Shown here: positions 23,901-32,200 of the stretch, one piece after another
How the letters are laid out: each line of letters opens with the position of its first letter
How positions within the stretch are numbered: the first letter of the stretch is position 1
DNA from: Amyelois transitella
Lineage: Eukaryota > Arthropoda > Insecta > Lepidoptera > Pyralidae
Reading direction: 5' to 3'
Assembly (NCBI RefSeq): GCF_032362555.1
Contig: NC_083533.1
Span: 3,787,001 to 3,851,000 of the forward strand
Length of the DNA stretch: 64,000 nucleotides
The notes under the pieces: generated by a model
Told to the model about the DNA's origin: nothing
What the model saw: only the letters and a program-made list of their open reading frames with translations
The model's database searches: none
Position numbers and translations under genes: made by a program

Positions 23901-26900
23901 TTACAAACTTAGTATTCTTCTTTTAAAGGCGATGGGCTACCAACCTGTCACTATTTGAATCTCAATTCTATCATTAAGCCAAACCGCTCATCTATGGCCT
24001 ATCAGTCTTTTGGAGACTCTTGTCTCTATCCACCCCTCAAGGGATATAGACGTGATTCAGTACACAAGGGATATAGACGTGACCATATGTATGTATAATT
24101 CAGTACACTCACGCTAAACCATCGGCAATATGGTGCAACAGCAACAACAGCTCGCTCTCTGCCAGCGGGCCGCTCTCTATCTTCTGCTGGAGGGAGCCGC
24201 CGTCGCAGTATATCATGATGGATGTAGTAAAATGCGACTACACATAGGCTACCAACCTGTCGCTATTTGTAGCTCTACTATGCTATAGCTCAACTATGGC
24301 CTATCAGTCTTTTCGAGACTGTCAGCTCTGTCCACCCCGCAAGGGACGTAGACGTGACCATATGTATGTATGTATAATTCAGTACACTCACGCTAAACCA
24401 TCAGCAATATGGTGCAACAGCAACAACAGCTCGCTCTCTGCCAGCGGGCCGCTCTCTATCTTCTGCTGGAGGGATCCACCATCACACTATATCATGATGG
24501 ATGTCGTAAAATGCGACTAAGGGATAGGCTACCAACCTGTCGCTATTTGAATCTCAATTCTATCATTAAACCAAACAGCTCAACTATGGCCTATCAGTCT
24601 TTTCGAGACTATCAGCTCTGTCCACCCCGCAAGGGACGTAGACGTAATTGTAGCTCTACTATGCTATAGCTTAACTATGGCCTATCAGTCTTTTCGAGAC
24701 TGTCAGCTCTGTCCACCCCGCAAGGGACGTAGACGTGACCATATGTATGTATGTATAATTCAGTACACTCACGCTAAACCATCAGCGATGTGGTGTAACA
24801 GCAACAACAGCTCGCTCTCTGCCAGCGGGCCGCTCTCTATCTTCTGCTGGAGGGGTCTTTTCGAGACTGTTAGCTCTGTCTACCCCGCAAGGGATATAGA
24901 CGTGACCATATGTATGTATGTATGCATGTATAATTCAGTACACTCACGCTAAACCATCAGCAATATGGTGCAACAGCAACAACAGCTCGCTCTCTGCCAG
25001 CGGGCCGCTCTCTATCTTCTGCTGGAGGGAGCCGCCATCATACTAAATCATGATGGATGTCGTAAAAGGCGACTAAGAGATAGGCTTACAAACTTGGTAT
25101 TCTTCTTTTAAGGGCGATGAGCTAGCAACCTGTCGCTATTTGAACCTCAATCCTATCATTAAACCAACCAGCTCAACTATGGCCTATCAGTCTTTTCGAG
25201 ACTGTCAGCTATGTCCACCCCGCAAGGGACGTAGACGTGATTCAGCACACTCACGCTAAACCATCAGCAATATGGTGCAACAGCAACAACAGCTCGCTCT
25301 CTGCCAGCGGGCCGCTCTCTATCTTCTGCTGGAGGGAGCCGCCGTCGCAGTATTCGTTCTGTATTATCATGTGATCGTCCTCCGCCCACGCCGAGTAGTA
25401 TCTAAAATAGAGAAATATAAATAAAGAAGTTAAATAAATATATCTTCACTACATAGTATAAAACAAAGTCGCTATTTTAGTCTGTTTGTCTGTATGCTTA
25501 AATCTTTAAAATTACGCAACGGATTTTGATGCGGTTTTTTGTAATAGGTAGAGTGATTCAAGAGGAAGCTTTTTATGTATAATTTTTTCCGAATTTTGCA
25601 CCCGTGCGAAGCCGGAACGGGTCGCTAGTATGTGTATAAAATTGCAGTGCCGTGTGGTTCCCGGCACCAATACAAAAAAAAAGAATGGGACCACTCCATT
25701 TCTTTCCCATGGATGTCGTAAAAGGCCACTAAGTGTCAAACAAACTTTGTATTCTTTTTTTAGGCGACGGGTTAGCAACCTGTCACTATTTGAATCTCAA
25801 TTCTATCATTAAGCCAAACAGCTAAAAGTGGGCTACAATCAGTCTTTTCAAGGCTGTTGGCTCTGTCTACCCCACAAGGGATATAGACGTGACCATATGT
25901 ATGTATGTACGTATGCATGATCAGTCTTTTCAAGGCTGTTGGCTCTGTCTACCCCACAAGGGATATAGACGTGACCATATGTATATATGTACGTATGTAT
26001 GTACTTACGTATATATGTATGTACGTATGTATGTACTTACGTATATATGTATGTACGTACATATGTATGTATGTATGTTTGTTACACATTCACCTGACAA
26101 CGTGCGGATGTTTGCCGAGCGCCGCGTGCGCATACACTTCAGTGAGGGCGGCGCGCTCCGCCGCCGACCCCGCGACCGGCCTCAGCGACCTCTTGATGGC
26201 GTAGATGCAGCCGTCCAGCTTGTTCACGCATTTTGTCACCCTGCCGAACGAGCCGCGACCAATGACACCCAGCTCCAGGAACTCCTTGTTGTAACGGGAT
26301 ATGTTCGATTCCTGCGGACATATAAACATATTAATTAATGAAAACAGGTTGACTAAGCAGTTATACCAAGGAGAGTGTGGAGGGAGAGGTCGGAGTGGGA
26401 AGACCTGGACGAACGTGTCTTGATCAAATTAAGGACGTCCTGGTAAAGGGTCAGGTCAAGAGTAGTTCAGTAGTTTTTGCGTGAAAGAGTAACAAACATC
26501 CATACTGACATGTGAGAAAGGAATATAGTGAGAGAGTGAGAAAGTAATACAGTGAGAGAGTGAGAAAGGAATAGAGTATGAGAGTGAGAAAGGAATATAG
26601 TGAGATATTGAGAAAGGAATAGAGTGAGAGAGTGAGAAAGGAATAGAGTATGAGAGTGAGAAAGGAATATAGTGAGAGAGTGAGAAAGGAATAGAGTGTG
26701 AGAGTGAGAGATCTTACCCTGAGTCTCTTGGCGGGTTGTTCGGGAGTGGCGTCCCACGTCGGTGTTTTGGAGAGCGCGCGCTTCTTCTTGTTCAAAGCTT
26801 GTCCTGAAAAAAAAAGACGTGAGCAAATTAAAAAAAAATAATTTGAGAATTACAATAACCTTTTGAAGCAGTTGTAGATATACATAATTAGATTTAAGTG

Positions 26901-29175
26901 ATGTGACGTCAATAAGTAATATCTTGTATCCAATTTTGAAAATAAATTTATTCTATTCTATCCCTTGCGGGTTAGACAGAGTCGACAAAAGACTGAAAGG
27001 CCACGTTCAGCTGTATGGCTTTATGGTGGAATTGAGATTCAAATAGCGACAGGTTGCTAGCCTACAAGAATAATCTCAACTTTAATAACCTTTCCCTTAG
27101 ACGGCTCTTAGGATTAAATTTTTAGATAAGATTAGGATCACACCATGTATATCCCTGGATCTATGAGATATACATGGAGTGATCCTATTCCAAAGTGCCG
27201 GGAACCACACGGCACACATGTAACACACGACTTCATAACTCACCGTCTGGGGTGAAAGGGTTAATGTTGGCCTGAGGCCTCCTCATCAGGTGGGAATCAT
27301 CATCCGGTGGTAGACTGCCGAGGGCACTGTCTTCATCACCAGATGGTGGGTGGAGATGGTGGCTGGAACCAGACGGCATGCCTGTGGAGACCATTGTGGG
27401 TTAACATCAACGTGAACCATTATTATGATTTTATTTATTTAAACGTCATTGCACAAAATACAAATGTACATATAGCGTAATTGGCGGACTTAACGTAATT
27501 ATCTTAGCTTCGCAATTTTATAATATTAGTAGAATTATATATGACTTGCCGTTGAACATCAATTCATATTTCAGTGGATAAAAAAAATCATTTAGGTACA
27601 ACATCAATTGTACAGTCAACCGCATATCAAGTTACACTACATGGTACTTTATAACTCGGTAATAGAGGTGTAGCGGCCGTTCAGCCTCCACGGACGGACA
27701 GTCACTTCGACTTGAATTTTAGATGAACAAAACTGACTGACAACATCACTACATAGTATAAAACAAAGTCGCTATTTTAGTCTGTTTGTCTGTATGCTTA
27801 AATCTTTAAAATTACGCAACGGATTTTGATGCGGTTTTTTGTAACAGGTAGAGTGATTCAAGAGGAAGGTTTTTATGTATAATTTTTTCCGAATTTTGCA
27901 CCCGTGCGAAGCCGGGGCGGTCCGCTAGTATTAATAAAAAAAAGGACAAATAATTTTTGACTGAGACGACGACCAGACAAGACGGCTTGAACATACGAAA
28001 ATCTAGTTTTCTGAACATACGAAAATCTAGTTTTCTAATCTGACTGACCCACCAGACCCTCGGCCCGTTCAAGAGGCGAATTTACTGTAAATTTGGGGAG
28101 AAAGCAGATTGAATATATTTAAGATAGAAAGTACCCGAAACCGCAGAGCTTGCATGAAGATAGTTATGAATGTAAATAAATAAATATATACGGGACAAAT
28201 TATACTGGTTGAGTTAGCCTCGAAGTAAGTTCGAGACTTGTGTTACGAGATACTAACTCAACGATACAATATTTTATAATAAATACTTATATACATGTGA
28301 ATGTGGATGAAGCGAAGGAAGTATGCAGAGATCGTGGCAATTGGAAAGAGGTAGTCTCAGCCCACCCCTCCGGGAAAGAGGCGTGATTTTATGTATGTAT
28401 GTATGTATTAGGGAAGATGGCTGCGTTGCTGAAAGTTCTAGAATCTCTTACCCGTCGGCGCGTTGAGTTTCGGCGGGAACAGCCTCGACCTTGGAGGATG
28501 GTGTGATGGAGTCGAACATTTCTCCAGCAAGGTCTTCGGCGTGTGTGGACTGTCGGAGAGCCTGTAAAGAGAGAATCTTGGTTCACTACCTGGACACACA
28601 ATCATGTGTGCCGTGCGGTTCCCGGCACCAATACAAATAAGAATAGGACCAATCCATCTCTTTCCCATGGATGTCGTAAAAGGCGACTAAGGAAAGGGTT
28701 TACAAACTTAGGATTCTTTTTTTAGGCGATGGGCTAGCAACCTGTCACTAGTTGAATCTCAATTCTATGGTTTTCTAGTCTATTTCTCAATCAATATATA
28801 CCATATGTATGTATGTATGTATACACAATCATCTCGTACAGCTTTTACCATATTCACATATAATCAAGTCTATGTATATCCCTTGCGGGGTAAACAGACC
28901 CAACAGTCTTGAAAAGTGATAGGCCATGTTCAGCTATTTGGCTTTAAGAAAGAATTGACCATACAGATATATACGGGACAAATTACACAGACATTTAATT
29001 TTATACTATATCAACGCGCCGTTTTATTTTACTGTTCCTATCTCTTTTCATTCCGCACAATACGATAATGACAGCATATGTGGTTTCTAATATTTTTTCT
29101 TCAATCACTGGTTTAAATTTGAAATATTCTATGGCTCCATTCGTAAGCCATCGATTGTTTTCGAGCTCCGAAGAA

Positions 29176-29206
<31 letters not shown>

Positions 29207-32200
29207 TATAATAGACTTTCTTACACTTACAAAAGTATCAATGTTTGTGTGTTCAGGTGTATGCACGTGTGTGTATTGTTATTGTAATTGTGTATACATC
29301 TGTATAACTTCTCGAAGGGTTTCTCAAAAAGAGATATTTTTTTTTTCGTAACTGCCGCCCGAACTCGTATTTTGATGTGCGATCCTAATCGATGTGCATA
29401 GATACATATGATCACGTTTATAACCCTTACGGGATAGACAGAACCAACAGTCTTGAAAAGACTAGAAGGCCACGTTCAGCTGTATGGCTTGATGATGGAA
29501 TTGAAATTCAATTAGTGACAGGTTGCTAGCCCATCGCCTAAAAGATGAATCCCAATTTTAATCAGTCATTAACTTAATCGCCTTTTACGACATCCATGGG
29601 AAAGAGATTGAGTGGTGGTATCACACTGTTAATAAAGCGAAACAATTTGTATTTTGTAAGTTTTTAACATATAAGTTTATAAGCCTATCCCTTAGTCGCC
29701 TTTTACGACATCCATGGGAAAGAGATGGAGTGGTCCTATTCTTTTTTGTAATAGTGCCGGGAACCACACGGCTTATAAACTTAGGATTCCTCTTTTAGGC
29801 GATGGGCTAGCAACCTGTCACTATTTGAATCTCGGTTCTATCATTAAGCCAAATAGCTGAACGTGGCCATTCAGTCTTTTCAAGACTGTTGGCTCTGTCT
29901 ACCCCGCAAGGGATATAGACGTGATCATATGTATGTATGTATGTATGTTTAACATATAAACTCAAAAACAAGTGTGCTGATTTTAGGTCAAAAGCAGTTG
30001 GGATAGGCAGAAGAAGCCGCGAGCTAATGCTAGTAGATAAAACTTATTGTCACTAGACAATAATAAAAAAATAATACTACAATACTACTACAAAAAAAAA
30101 TTTACAATGAAAAAAAAATTGTGCCGAGAAATTTGAGCATTACACAAAAATAGGTACATCCAATTGTAATCTGAAATAAGGTTTTAAATCCGTAAAAAAT
30201 CAATAATAAAAGAAACATGTCTAACATAATGTGCACTAAAGAATTTACGAACTAAAAACATGCGCAAACGCGCTTTATCACTCAACAAAGTTTATAATCC
30301 AGTGACTTTTTCTTCTAAAGGTGGGTTTAGATGAACGCAAGCAAAAACACACCTTGTCCCTCAAAAAATAAGGTTGACATTTTTGCGAGTTAACATAAAG
30401 GTGCGTTCAGGTGGTGTGCGTTTTTGTAGGCGTATTTTTTTAGAGATCAGCTGCAGCATCAGATGTTCGTGCCATTGTCATGATAACTGTACCATAACTG
30501 AATTTAACCGAAATAAATTTAATTGTGTGACTTTGAAATTTTTTGACTTTATACTAGTTTTTGTAAAAGACTTTTCTCTCATTAGATTTACTTAGAAGCC
30601 TTCCTGAAATCCTCAGTAGATATTTCCTACGTCATTTAAATAATAATACAAAATGATTCAGATAAGAAGTGTCACAACTCTGAAAATGTACATAAATATC
30701 ACTTAATCACAGAAAATCAGGAAATATAACAGAATATTTTGAAAAAAGCTTGATCAAAGCAATTTAACTTCTTTAAAACTCACACTTCAGAGGTTACAGA
30801 TCAGTCACGTCTATATCTCTTGCAGGGCAGACAGAGCCAACAGCTTTAAAATGTCTGGAGGGCCTATGTTAAACTGTGTAGCTAAATCATGGAATTGAGA
30901 TTCATACAGTGACAGGTTGCTAGTCCATTGCCTACATAAAGAATCCCAAGTTTATTAGCCCTTACTCGACTTTTACGACATGAAAAGATATGGAGTTGTC
31001 CTAATCTAAAGTGCTGGGTAACACTGTAAATTGTAGAAGTCCAAAAACACATGTTTCTCCCGTAAAGCATGCATTAATATTACAAATGCAAGTTTGTAAT
31101 GTTGTTTGTGTTTTTGTTAGTCTACCACACAAAAGCTACTGAACTGATTTTGTATATAAGTTTCACATTCTTTCATGTTTTCTTTTTTAATATAGACAAT
31201 GTGCATTCCTCCAGGATTTAGACTGAAGAGATCTATATTTGTAAATTGACGTCATGTAAAACTGCTGTAGCATAGTTTGTTATGCCGCATCTTCTACTCA
31301 TGCGCTTTGGAAGCGGCAGTAGATATAATTAGATTTAAGTGATGTGATGTCAATAAGTGATACCTTGTATCCAATTTAGAAAAATGAATCTATTCTATTT
31401 TATCATCAAACTTTGCAGTAATACAGCTTAGACATCAGAGTTACATAATAAGTTAAAATTTCTAGATTATTTTTTTAATAATTTGATCATGAGTCATACT
31501 AATACCTCTAATTAGTAAGTTAGTTTATTTGTTTGTTTGTTATCTCTACATGCCTTATCTACTGAACTACAATCTTGTTGTAATTTTTCTCTTTTATAAT
31601 TGAATGTCATTTTGTAAGTATTAATTATGAGATTAAAAGCTGTTCCATGTGCAGTGTCGTGTGGTTCCCAGCACCAATAGAAAAAGTAATAGGATCTCTT
31701 GCCCATGGATGTCGTAAAAGTGACTATGGGATAGGCTTATAAACTTAGGTCTCTTCTTATAGGCGATGGGATAGCTACCAGTCACTATTTGAATCTCGAT
31801 TCTATCATTAAGCCAAACAGCTTAACATGGTCTTTCAGTCTTTTCAACACTCTCTGTCTATGCCGCAAGGGATATAGACATCTATATATACTTAATTAAA
31901 TACATGTATTCATACATATAATTACATAATTATATGTATGAATACATGTATTTAATTAAGTCTGGAGAAGGATATGTAATACTTGTAATTTCATACATGA
32001 ATTCCTTATCATGCCTTATGACAGAATTGAGATTTAAATAGTGACAGGTTGCTAGCCCATCACTTTAAAAGGAATAATAAGTTTATTGTCCTAGCCATAA
32101 AAAATTGGATGGCCGATTTTAGTCATGTGACATTACTGTATTGCTTATAATGTTACAAGGCCCCAGGAGCCAACATTATCTTATAGTACTGCAACAAGCT

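Larger units (their letters stand above)
23840..25254 (-). repeat. Tandem array: Wee1 exon 6 pieces alternating with SINE pieces
   Basis: Five junctions of the type exon 6 piece / ATCATGATGGATG / SINE middle-tail / GTATGTATGTATAATTCAGTACACTC / next exon 6 piece. Unit lengths are irregular (about 180-380 bp). A first partial junction without an exon piece lies at 23840-23860. SINE portions share private variants (TTTTCGAGACTGTCAGCTCT, CAAGGGACGTAGACG), so the composite unit was amplified as a whole. Confidence 0.88.

Noticed and set aside
24095..25350. Regularly spaced repeats resembling a CRISPR-like array
   Set aside because: Repeats are Wee1 exon 6 pieces and SINE pieces of unequal spacing in a eukaryotic genome; not a CRISPR array.
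25889..26338. 149-codon plus-strand frame
   Set aside because: SINE tail and TATG repeat followed by the antisense of Wee1 exon 5.
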